Shown here in pieces: positions 55,624-64,000 of a stretch of 64,000 nt of DNA. The position numbers and the translations under genes are program-made. A model generated the notes under the pieces. That model was given only the letters and a program-made list of their open reading frames with translations. It did no database searches and had not been told where the DNA came from. Within the stretch, counting starts at the first letter, position 1. Each line of letters opens with the position of its first letter. The stretch is taken from the NCBI RefSeq assembly GCF_003595215.1, contig NZ_QYZP01000002.1, positions 496,001-560,000 of the forward strand. Reading direction: 5' to 3'. The stretch comes from Nesterenkonia natronophila (GTDB lineage Bacteria > Actinomycetota > Actinomycetes > Actinomycetales > Micrococcaceae).

Positions 55624-57930
55624 CTACGGGGGAGTCAGTTCCATGAATTCGCTGGGCGCTCCGCTGTAGGTGACCACCAACTCGTCGCGAGCCCGAGAAG
55701 CCGCGACGTACAGCAGGGAGCGCTCCCTTTGCCGGGCGTCCCTTTTCTCCGCTTCGGGAAGGTTCTTCAAGGCGTACCGGGCAGGGAGATGGTCCGCGCC
55801 CACGCCGGTGAGCAGCACGCACTGGAATTCCATTCCTTTGGCGGCGTGCATGGTGCGTATCTGCACAGCACCCTCCTTGACGGCGCTGTCCCGCCCGAGC
55901 ACCTGGGCAGGGACCCCCTGGGAACCGAGCACCTGGGCCAGGTCCTGCATATGACGTTTGCTGCGCGCGAGAACCGTGACATCCTCTAAGGCGCGGCCCC
56001 ATTCTTGCCAGTATTGGATCCGTTCGGCGGCCGCCACGTACTCTTCCTGGACGGTCTCGCGCTCGATGATCACCGGCTCGGGCCCGGTAAGGATGGAGGT
56101 GTAGCCCAGTGTGGACGTCACCTCGTCGGGATCCTCTGTGTTGTCCTCCAACGCTTCCCACTTCTCGCCTTCCAACAGTGACACCGCGAACCGCAGATTC
56201 TGCGCGGTGGTGCGGTAGTTGAGTTTCAGGCGCCGGCTGCGCCCACGAATCTCAATCCCGAACTGCTTCAGCGTCAGTTTCTGCCCATAGATCCGCTGGT
56301 GGGCATCTTCAGCAATGAAGAGGTCGTCGCCATGCACAGGCGCCAGGGCTCGCAACAACTGCCAGTGTCCGGCGTGAAAGTCCTGGGCCTCATCAACCAA
56401 GACATGGTCTACAAGGTGGCCCCCGCCAAGGTCAGCCCGCGGCTCGAGAATAGCGGCGGACAGCACCGTGACCTCTGCGAAGGTCAGGCGATCGGACGCC
56501 AAATTTGAGGTGCGGAACTGTTCAAAGATCTTCCACAGCTCCACGCGTTGTGGACGGGACAGCCGGGTACCCCGGCCGGTCCGCGGAACGCGCACATACT
56601 CTTCCAAAGACTTCACCCTGCGAGCGAGCACCACCGACAGATACTCTTGTTCAAGAAACGCCTCCTGGGTCAGTGACTGGTCCAGCTGAGGGTCGGCAGT
56701 CAGCACCGCATCCTTCCACAGCTGTGCTTCCTGAGGGCCGCCCACACGACGCCGGAACTCATTGCGTCCGGGCCCGAAAATAAGCTCCTGGGCCGCACCC
56801 TTCTCCTCGGCGGTGGCGGCGTCAAGCACCTTGGCAGCCACCTGATCGATCCCTGTCACAGCCACTCCAGCGGCCCCCAGAGGGACCTGCGGAACAGTAT
56901 GGTCCAGCTGTTTGAGTTGGTGCCGGAGCGAATCACCGAGCGCCACCGTGTAGGTCGTCAGCAGAATGCGCGCCTCAGGGGAGCGCCGGTGCATCTCGCG
57001 CGCACGGTGCACAAGAATGACGGTCTTGCCGGTACCTGCTCCACCAGTCAGCCTGAAGGATCCGGTGCCGCGGTGGTCCACATATCGGCGCTGTTCCGGG
57101 TGCAGGAAGATCTGCCACTCGGCCATCGACAGCTCGTTATAGGCCTTCTTGACTTCTTCGGGCGTGCTTCCGATGAAGGAGAATGCTGACGGCGCATTCC
57201 GGGCGCCGGCGGTGAGTTGCTGATCTTCCTCAGCTTCACGCAGCTGCTGGACTTCCTGATCGTCTGGCAGGCTCAGGTTCCGCCGCGCTTCCGCAATGCC
57301 AGTACCCATGGCCAGCTCCAGCAGCATGAGGCGTTGCACCTCAGGCATCCGGTCTGCGACGGCGCTGACGCCAGCTTGGTCGTTTGCCTGCAGCGCCGCC
57401 TCGGCGTATCGGGGTGTGATGCCGGCGTCTTCGACGAGCGTGTCTACCGTCCAGGAGAAATTCTCCAGGGGATTATCCCGTTGACCGGCTGCGGTCAGGG
57501 CTTCCTCGCGGCCTTCCTCCCGCCCCATTTGGAAGGCTTTCTCCACGGCTGCGTGATCACGCGTTTCGGCACCGGTCACTTCAGCGACGCCGAGTGCTGC
57601 GTTGAATGTCAGCTGAACACTCGAAGCCATTTCTTCGGCCGTACTAGTGAGGGCTTTTTCGTTGCCTTCGTCGTGGGGCCATACGCCGACCATGTGGTAG
57701 ATGCGTTGGTCGTCGTGATCCACTCGGAAGAGCACAGCACGGTAGAACTTGTTGACCCGCCCGGTGCGCACGCGCCTGTCCGCGGCGTTCTTGAGGGGTT
57801 TGATTTTCAACCCCGGTGATTCATCGTTGTCACTGAGCTTCTCCAAGAAGCTCCACACCATGGGCTGTACGGACTGGTCAAGGGCACTGATGGACTTCAG
57901 GCCCGTCTTGGTCATCACCATCGTCGCCAT
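55624..57930 (-). CDS. SF1 (UvrD/Rep-like) helicase with ParE/RelE-like N-terminal domain
   Basis: 768 aa. Residues about 15-95 read like a RelE/ParE toxin fold (helix, then LKIKPLKN, FYRAVLFRVDHD, IYHMVGVWPHDE). About 200 residues of helical linker follow, then an SF1 helicase: Walker A GGAGTGKT at 296-303, Walker B VLVDEAQD at 510-517, LNYRTT, and GMEFQCVLLTG plus LYVAASRARDEL in the C-terminal helicase half. Such helicases move along single-stranded DNA and can strip proteins or unwind it. The start codon overlaps the stop of the large DUF1998 helicase (TAATG), so the two are made together; this context suggests a defence role. Confidence 0.88.
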   Translation of the reverse strand: MATMVMTKTGLKSISALDQSVQPMVWSFLEKLSDNDESPGLKIKPLKNAADRRVRTGRVNKFYRAVLFRVDHDDQRIYHMVGVWPHDEGNEKALTSTAEEMASSVQLTFNAALGVAEVTGAETRDHAAVEKAFQMGREEGREEALTAAGQRDNPLENFSWTVDTLVEDAGITPRYAEAALQANDQAGVSAVADRMPEVQRLMLLELAMGTGIAEARRNLSLPDDQEVQQLREAEEDQQLTAGARNAPSAFSFIGSTPEEVKKAYNELSMAEWQIFLHPEQRRYVDHRGTGSFRLTGGAGTGKTVILVHRAREMHRRSPEARILLTTYTVALGDSLRHQLKQLDHTVPQVPLGAAGVAVTGIDQVAAKVLDAATAEEKGAAQELIFGPGRNEFRRRVGGPQEAQLWKDAVLTADPQLDQSLTQEAFLEQEYLSVVLARRVKSLEEYVRVPRTGRGTRLSRPQRVELWKIFEQFRTSNLASDRLTFAEVTVLSAAILEPRADLGGGHLVDHVLVDEAQDFHAGHWQLLRALAPVHGDDLFIAEDAHQRIYGQKLTLKQFGIEIRGRSRRLKLNYRTTAQNLRFAVSLLEGEKWEALEDNTEDPDEVTSTLGYTSILTGPEPVIIERETVQEEYVAAAERIQYWQEWGRALEDVTVLARSKRHMQDLAQVLGSQGVPAQVLGRDSAVKEGAVQIRTMHAAKGMEFQCVLLTGVGADHLPARYALKNLPEAEKRDARQRERSLLYVAASRARDELVVTYSGAPSEFMELTPP

Positions 57931-60900
57931 TAGTTGCTCCTCACCATGTCAGCGACCTCGGCAGCAGACGGCGCCACCAGGACTGTCCAACCTTCCTTCG
58001 TCAACTCTTCCTCCACGCCCTGGTCGTCTACTGCGAAGACCGCAATCTGCGCCGAGGGGTAGGCGATGTCCACGGGGATTCCGTCCACCTGCTCCTCGCC
58101 GACTTCAGGTATGGGTAACTCCAGAGTCGCCAGTTCGCGCAGCAGTGCCCGCTCAACTTCGCTGATCCCTTGACCGATCGCGGTCCGCCACTCAGGAGTG
58201 AGCTCGGCTTCGGCAGCAGTCTGCCGGACATGGTCCGGGACGGGTGTCTCGGTGGCGGTGCGTGGTGCCGGGTAGGTGACGGGTACGCTGACTGCTGCGT
58301 AATCGGCCGCCAGGATGGATTCCGCCGATCTCCTTGTCAGCAGGGCGGTCTCCACGGTGGGTCGGAAACTGAGCAGGGTGGAGACGAGTAACCAATCCCG
58401 CCAATGGTGGGCAAAGTCTGGAGCTGCCAAGGCCTCCGGGGTGTCTTCCAAGCTGTAGACCACCCGGGGGGAGGTGGGAAGGCCGTTGGCCCCCGGGCTG
58501 CCCACTGCCACGAAGAGATCCGCGGCCCCCAGGTGCCGTCGCCACCACCGGTCCTGCGGGCCGGCACCTAGGCTCAGTCGCTCGCTGATGACACCCGGTT
58601 CCACCTGCGGCGCTGGTTCCAACGCTGTGGCGTCCAATTCAGCCAGATGCGGAGGCTTGCCCTGGGGCATGGAGGCAAGCGCTACCCGGTGAGCGAATTC
58701 TGCGAAGACTTCCCGGTCCGGCTGGTGGAGCCATTCCCACAGCAAGTGCATGGCAGAACGCTGCATGGCCGCCACCAACTTTTCCTCAGCTCCGAGCATC
58801 TCTAAGTAACGGCTATTGATCCAGGAGACCGGTGTCACCGCCGGGGCGCTGTCGGCACGGAACGATCGGACGTCCTGATCGGTCAATGCCCACGGGATAG
58901 CTTCCCCACTGACTCGCAACGAGTGACGCTTTTTGGCGTCGTCGCCCAGGCGGTTGTGTTTCTGCGAGGCGTGATACTGCCGGCCGTCGGTATAGATGGC
59001 AATGTGGGGCACGCCAGGGGATCGCAGCAGGAAGTCGGGGCGAGTGCCTGCGAGGTCCACCTGTGGTTCCAAGAGCCACTGGCGACGATGACCTGGCAGT
59101 GTGAAAGACAGCCGGGTCCGGCCTTTCTGGACATCCTGGGTGACGACGCCGCCTTCGGCTTCCACCCGTTGCCGCAGCACATCCCGGAACTGGATCTCCA
59201 ACGGGGACTCCCCGGAGCTCTCCACGACAGGCCGTTCCTGCGAGGTCTCCCAGGGATCGAAGGGGCCAGTACTGTCAGACGTCGCGGCCAGCAGCGTGGA
59301 CAGAATCCGCTCGGCCGAGGACCGGGAGACCAGGTCCATCGCATGGTGATCGGCGTGCGGCAGCAGGCACCGGTGGCAGGCCAGCTGGCGTTCCTGGGCT
59401 CCGCCGGAGTCACACAGGCATTCGCTAACCACTCTCCACGCAGCGTGCAGCATGGCGTGGACCTTCTCCGGCTGGGTGAACTCCGCCAAGTATCCGGTGC
59501 CGCCGGGAATGTTGTCGTGCAGCAGCAGCGTCTGGCCGGAGTAACCACCGCTGCTCATGGATTCCTGCTCCGGCACTTCCATCACATTGAGGTGTGCAGG
59601 GGTGCCGCGGAAGGCTTCCTGCATCCCCAACAACAGTGCGGCCTTCAACGTGGGGATCGTGTAGGTGTCCTCCACCAGCTCCACGGGCAGGTGCAGCAGC
59701 ACAGCTTGAGTGGTCAGCTCACGCGCCAGCGCAATCTCCAGCGACTGCTCCTCGACTTCATTACGGTAGCTGCACCAGAAACGGTGATCCTTGGCGTGGT
59801 TGCTCTGAATGTGGCGGTCACGCGTTCCGCACTGCGCGCACACACGGAACATAGGCGCCTGCACCTCTTGACCCACCAGGGTGCGCGCCCGGGCATGATG
59901 ACCGCGAGGCCCCAGGTTCAGCCAGCGCAGAGTCACTGACTCAAGGAACTCCGCCCCGAACGCGAAGTCTTTGACGTACCAAGGCTCACGAACGGCGTGG
60001 GGGTCAATATCGGCAGCGGCAAGTACTTCATAGGAGGAGCGAGCGCGATCATCGCGCCGGTCATTGATAGCTGCCTCGTCCCGACGCATTTCAGCGCTGA
60101 CCTTTTCAAGCACGACGACGTTGAGCACTTGACCGGTATCAGCGACCCCGGCTGCCCCACACCGGGGGCAGGCTTGGACCGTGTTGGACCAGCGCAGCGA
60201 GCCGTCCCCCGTCTCACCGGCGGAGTGGACCTCGGTGTTGATCCAGCCGCAGGAGGGGCAGACCTGCCAGTGCTTCAGATGCCTACTGTCCTCTCCGAGC
60301 TCCACGGCATCGACTTCCAACTGCATGCCCTGGGCGTAGAAGGTGGACCCGGGTGCCAGTTCGCGCAAGGCCGCCTCGGCGCCACGCTTGAAGGGGTAGA
60401 CCTCAGCTCTCCATTCGCCATCGCTGTCGTCCAGCCAGGAGATGCGTGCTTCCAGTTCCACAGAATCTTCGATGAGCGTGTAGTTCGGGAAGAGGCCGTA
60501 GCGTTCCAACCCGGAGATCCACCACTGCTCTGTGGTCAGTTGCCTTATGGCCGCCTCAGAGTGACGGCGGGAGCTTTCAGCCCCGCGCAGTTCCTCCTTG
60601 GCGTCGGCTACATCCTTCGAGTCTGCGGCAGTGCTGGTGCGCAGTGCAGTGGCGAGGGCTTCCCGGAGGGTGGGCATCTGCGCGGTGAGCTGCTTGACTC
60701 GTTCCTGCTCTTCGCGCAGGTCGTCGTTGTACCGGTGACAGGCCTGGTGCAGTCTGCTGATCAGTGCAGTCTCCCCCTGCCCCTGTGGCGCCAGGGCCCA
60801 CTGCTGGAGACGTTCGCGGGCGGAGTGGGGGAGCTCATCACTGAACTGGCTGAGGAACTGGTCCAGAGTCTCTTGGCCTCTGATGGAGAGCAGACTGATG

Positions 60901-63900
60901 ATGCGGCCCAGGTAGTTGTCCTGGTCCTCGGTGATGCTGCGCAGGACATCACTGAGCCTGTTGGGCCGTGGCGCGTCTTCAGTGCGGGCCAGAATGTCAC
61001 CGCAGAATGCGAGGAACTGCCGGCGCAGGATTTCGTCTGCCTCCAAGTATGTTCCCGGTGGCCGGACTTCACCGTTGATGACGGACAGGGGTTCGTGCAG
61101 CCGCGGCAGATGCTTCCCCCTGCCCTGAACGAAGGCCAGGGCCAGGGAGTTCCCGGAGAGCCTTCCGGCACGTCCCACTCGTTGGACGTAGCTGGCCACT
61201 GAGGTCGGCATGGAGGAGAGCATCACGGTGGAGAGGCTGCCGATGTCGATGCCCATTTCCAAGGTCGGGGTCGCTACCAGCACATTGGGCGCGGACGGGG
61301 TCTGGGAAGACTGCCGGAACTGGTCCTCATACTCCAGCCGTACCGCGTCGTTGAGCAGTGAGGTGTGTTCCCGGGCGATGACCCGGGAGATCCTCCGCGC
61401 CCCGTAGAGCCGCTGCCGGTAATAGTTCTCTGCCAACATCTTGGCCGGTTCCAAAGTGCCGGTGCACCGCAGATGCAGGCAGGGTGCGCCGTTCATCTGC
61501 TCGACCACCTTCTGGGTGCCCATCGTCTTGGCTCGGCAGGCGGTGCATGCCAGGGAATGCTTGCCTCCTGCCAAGTCCTCGCCCCGAGTGAGAGTGAGGC
61601 GAATTCGCTCCGGGTTGAGCGCGTAGATGACCGCCTGGGTCTTCTCGGAGGTGTGCGTCTCCACCACTCCGGCCTCGGCGAGCTCAGCGAACAGTGCTTT
61701 GGCAAGGTGCCCGGCTTCCTCACGTCCGGCGCCTAGGGCCTGTCTGGTCCACCAGGAGTACCAGGCTTCTGCGGCGGTGACGGCGTCGAGCTCGGAGTCC
61801 TTGGGCTTCTCTCCTCCCACACGTGGGAAAGCAGGCGTGGACCGGCCAGTGGGGAAGGCGGGTGCCCCTTCGCTGCGTCTGCGGCCCGCCCAGATGTGCC
61901 ACCGGTGCCCGTCATGGCGCAGATACTTCTCCAACCAGGGGTGGGCGAGCCCACCCTGTAGCCGCATACGGATCAGCACCCCGCGCGCCCATTGAGCCAA
62001 TGCGGAATCATCTTCAAGACCGAGCTCCAACTGGTCTCCGCGCCGTGCGAGGGCTGCCTTGGCCAGATCCGGCAGAGACGCACCGGAGGGTACATCCGTC
62101 TCGACCACGGCCGCCCCGGTCAGCTCCAGGGTCCGTCCGAACCGGGCCTGGAGGCCGAACTCCAGCTCGGCATCAAACAGCAGACGACGCCGGACGGTGG
62201 CTTTGGCTTTGCTGCGTTGGCTTTGTGTAACTTCCGGGTCCCAGAACGGCTTGAATCTCTGGTGTTCGGTGAGTTCAGGGGGGACCACCATGAACCGGTC
62301 AGAGGCCTCACCACTATTGGCCAGGTCCATGACCGCGTCCACCACCTCGGCCAGGGATGGGGCATGCTGGCCCTGCTCTGCGAGTTCTGCCATGCCTTGG
62401 CGCAGCAGTGTGCGCAATGTGAACGTGTGGGACCGGGATTGGATGAATCCGGCGCGGTGGGCGGCGTCTTGGACGGAGTCGGTGAAGACCAGGGCCTTCT
62501 TCTCTGCTGTGTCCAAGTGCTCTGCGCCGAAGAGTCCGCTGACCGCCACTGTGAGCAGCGTGGCGATGGAGCTGCCGACGAACCGGATGGCGTCTGGGGT
62601 GTCACAGACCGGACAGACCTGCCGGTGGGAGAGATCCTCGGCGGTGAGTCCATGATGCATGCGCACGGCCAACAGGTTCTGCTGGGTGAATTCGTCCCGG
62701 TAGTCGTCTGCGACGTCGACCGCGGTCCCGGTCTCGGTGAACACCTTGTCTTTCTGCAGGAAGGCCCGGTTCCGGGTGTGGAGGATCTCCAGGCCTTCGG
62801 CCACATTGGGGTGCCGGCCGCGTTCTAACAGGGCATCGATCTCTTTGGAGGCATCCATCAGCGCTCGGATTTTTGGGTCGCGGCGTACGGATGCTTCCCG
62901 TATTTTAGGCCCGTTCATTTCGACCGAATGCCCGTCGGGGGTGAGCATGGAGGCCCATCCTCGGGCTCCGCAGTGACGGCAGAAGATCGCGGGCAGTGGG
63001 GTGAGGCCTTCGCCCTCCGCGTCTTCTTGGACGGGTCCATCATCGGACCACCGGTAGACCGGCACATGGTCCAGGAAGGAGTCCAGGCGGCTGACCTCGC
63101 GGACCCACAGGTGAGTCTCTACGGTCACAGCCGCGCGGTCCAAGTGTTTGCGCACATGGGAGAACACGGCCAGCAGGTGGGTGAGGAACTCCGCGATCTC
63201 CTTCTGTCCGAGTCCATCCCCGGAGACAAGCAACTGATCAGCTAGGTCAGGAAGTGCCACGGCCTCGGTGGCGGTTTCCAACAACTTCCTAGTCCAGGGG
63301 TGGGCCTTCAGGGCGGCCTGAATGTCCGCTGGGGAGTCTGCGGCGGGGGACTTTTCGAACAGCACATCCAGTACTTTGGCGATAAGTTCCTGCGGGTCGC
63401 TGCTGTGGCGGATCGCAGCATTGGCCTTGGTGATTTTCGGCCGGATTTCCCGATCCTCTCGGGGGCGGGCGTACACGTTAGCGCCCCGGGCGAGCCAGTC
63501 GTTGATGCTTAGCCTGGACTCAGGCACCACGGCAGAGTGCGGGAAGTCGATACCGAAGACAGTCTTCGCGAAGGTGAGCATCGGGCTTTCCTCGCCTGGG
63601 GCCAGCGCGCCGCCCAGGGTGGCTGAGGTCGCTACTGGTGTGATGCGGCCTAATGGCTTTTCTCGGTCTGATTCGTCCGGACCATGGGCGACGCCCGTGA
63701 GGTCGGCAGGCCAGTAGGACTTCAGCGCTGCGCCCAGCCGGCGCAGGAGCATGGCAACGTCAGTGCCTTGAGCGCCGTCGTAGGTGTGGAATTCGTCCAG
63801 CACCAAGTATTGGAGGCTGGTGGCCGATGCCTGCCACAGACGGCTGTCGTCGCGGCGCAGGAGCAGCTGGTCCAGCATCTTGTAGTTGGTGAGCAGAATG

Positions 63901-64000
63901 TCCGGCGGCCTGTCCCGCATCGCATAACGGCTGGTGATCAGGCCTTCGGTGGTCACTTGCGAACGTGCGGTGTCTTGCTGTCCGGTGTAGAGCCCTGCGG
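57930..64000 (-). CDS. Giant SF2 helicase fused to DUF1998, DruE-like (5' end outside window)
   Basis: At least 2022 aa are inside the window, and the frame stays open past 64000, so the true start and Walker A lie outside. SF2 motifs visible: a DEFH Walker B (LVLDEFHTYDG, about 63780-63805), VATSATLG (about 63610-63635), TPTLEMGIDIG and VQRVGRAGR (about 61160-61270). Several CxxC zinc pairs lie along the middle and C-terminal parts (CRHC, CPVC, CTAC, CPSC, CPRC, CAQC). The DUF1998 region is near 59340-59780 with LLHDNIPGGTGYLAEF and CHRCLLPH. A helicase fused to DUF1998 at this size is typical of DruE of Druantia; DISARM splits the same parts into DrmA and DrmB. It may also be a related, unnamed system. 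Coupled to the SF1 helicase. Confidence 0.85.
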   Translation of the reverse strand, partial: AGLYTGQQDTARSQVTTEGLITSRYAMRDRPPDILLTNYKMLDQLLLRRDDSRLWQASATSLQYLVLDEFHTYDGAQGTDVAMLLRRLGAALKSYWPADLTGVAHGPDESDREKPLGRITPVATSATLGGALAPGEESPMLTFAKTVFGIDFPHSAVVPESRLSINDWLARGANVYARPREDREIRPKITKANAAIRHSSDPQELIAKVLDVLFEKSPAADSPADIQAALKAHPWTRKLLETATEAVALPDLADQLLVSGDGLGQKEIAEFLTHLLAVFSHVRKHLDRAAVTVETHLWVREVSRLDSFLDHVPVYRWSDDGPVQEDAEGEGLTPLPAIFCRHCGARGWASMLTPDGHSVEMNGPKIREASVRRDPKIRALMDASKEIDALLERGRHPNVAEGLEILHTRNRAFLQKDKVFTETGTAVDVADDYRDEFTQQNLLAVRMHHGLTAEDLSHRQVCPVCDTPDAIRFVGSSIATLLTVAVSGLFGAEHLDTAEKKALVFTDSVQDAAHRAGFIQSRSHTFTLRTLLRQGMAELAEQGQHAPSLAEVVDAVMDLANSGEASDRFMVVPPELTEHQRFKPFWDPEVTQSQRSKAKATVRRRLLFDAELEFGLQARFGRTLELTGAAVVETDVPSGASLPDLAKAALARRGDQLELGLEDDSALAQWARGVLIRMRLQGGLAHPWLEKYLRHDGHRWHIWAGRRRSEGAPAFPTGRSTPAFPRVGGEKPKDSELDAVTAAEAWYSWWTRQALGAGREEAGHLAKALFAELAEAGVVETHTSEKTQAVIYALNPERIRLTLTRGEDLAGGKHSLACTACRAKTMGTQKVVEQMNGAPCLHLRCTGTLEPAKMLAENYYRQRLYGARRISRVIAREHTSLLNDAVRLEYEDQFRQSSQTPSAPNVLVATPTLEMGIDIGSLSTVMLSSMPTSVASYVQRVGRAGRLSGNSLALAFVQGRGKHLPRLHEPLSVINGEVRPPGTYLEADEILRRQFLAFCGDILARTEDAPRPNRLSDVLRSITEDQDNYLGRIISLLSIRGQETLDQFLSQFSDELPHSARERLQQWALAPQGQGETALISRLHQACHRYNDDLREEQERVKQLTAQMPTLREALATALRTSTAADSKDVADAKEELRGAESSRRHSEAAIRQLTTEQWWISGLERYGLFPNYTLIEDSVELEARISWLDDSDGEWRAEVYPFKRGAEAALRELAPGSTFYAQGMQLEVDAVELGEDSRHLKHWQVCPSCGWINTEVHSAGETGDGSLRWSNTVQACPRCGAAGVADTGQVLNVVVLEKVSAEMRRDEAAINDRRDDRARSSYEVLAAADIDPHAVREPWYVKDFAFGAEFLESVTLRWLNLGPRGHHARARTLVGQEVQAPMFRVCAQCGTRDRHIQSNHAKDHRFWCSYRNEVEEQSLEIALARELTTQAVLLHLPVELVEDTYTIPTLKAALLLGMQEAFRGTPAHLNVMEVPEQESMSSGGYSGQTLLLHDNIPGGTGYLAEFTQPEKVHAMLHAAWRVVSECLCDSGGAQERQLACHRCLLPHADHHAMDLVSRSSAERILSTLLAATSDSTGPFDPWETSQERPVVESSGESPLEIQFRDVLRQRVEAEGGVVTQDVQKGRTRLSFTLPGHRRQWLLEPQVDLAGTRPDFLLRSPGVPHIAIYTDGRQYHASQKHNRLGDDAKKRHSLRVSGEAIPWALTDQDVRSFRADSAPAVTPVSWINSRYLEMLGAEEKLVAAMQRSAMHLLWEWLHQPDREVFAEFAHRVALASMPQGKPPHLAELDATALEPAPQVEPGVISERLSLGAGPQDRWWRRHLGAADLFVAVGSPGANGLPTSPRVVYSLEDTPEALAAPDFAHHWRDWLLVSTLLSFRPTVETALLTRRSAESILAADYAAVSVPVTYPAPRTATETPVPDHVRQTAAEAELTPEWRTAIGQGISEVERALLRELATLELPIPEVGEEQVDGIPVDIAYPSAQIAVFAVDDQGVEEELTKEGWTVLVAPSAAEVADMVRSN

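Overview
The window is GC-rich, densely coded chromosomal DNA from an actinobacterium, most likely order Micrococcales (Micrococcaceae, Nesterenkonia/Arthrobacter-like). This is inferred from gene content: GTP-type PEP carboxykinase, actinobacterial Lhr helicase, DUF4916 NUDIX protein, a PucR regulator with a beta-amino-acid catabolic cluster, and many start codons placed 6-7 nt behind a TANNNT box, the leaderless pattern common in Actinobacteria. No species can be named from the sequence alone.

Layout. 1-24 kb is core metabolism and housekeeping: a tandem beta-lactamase-fold protein; a tandem glycine riboswitch driving gcvP-gcvT; a glutaryl-CoA-dehydrogenase-like enzyme; a divergent NarL-type two-component pair; membrane proteins, DedA, an RluA-type pseudouridine synthase, a VOC protein, Lhr helicase, a dinucleotide-binding protein, rlmH, tRNA-Ser(CGA), tadA, upp, a winged-helix regulator and a SixA-like phosphatase. 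24-30 kb holds tRNA-Arg(ACG), an M64-type metallopeptidase with a small partner, a MarR regulator, a DUF2267/DUF2892-like/DUF302 cassette and a stand-alone ATP-grasp ligase. 30-37 kb has pckG, a phosphomannomutase-family enzyme and an SbtA-SbtB bicarbonate uptake pair with its own winged-helix protein. 37-44 kb is a PucR / MmsA / class III aminotransferase / sodium symporter cluster that fits beta-amino-acid (for example beta-alanine) catabolism to acetyl-CoA or propionyl-CoA.

From about 43.8 kb the region turns accessory. It contains an Ltp-repeat coiled-coil membrane protein, an IS481-like element with a dead transposase inserted exactly behind the CCA end of tRNA-Ser(TGA) with a 15-bp target duplication, an AT-richer tctCBA + gamma-glutamyltransferase cluster under an FCD-type GntR regulator, a two-repeat lipoprotein interrupted by an in-frame amber codon, and a SHOCT membrane protein.

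The window ends in what looks like an antiviral defence module. A very large helicase-DUF1998 protein (DruE-like, running off the right edge) is translationally coupled to an SF1 helicase that carries a ParE/RelE-like N-terminal domain. This is the best candidate for an undescribed system. Its upstream genes lie outside the window, so it cannot be assigned to a named system here.
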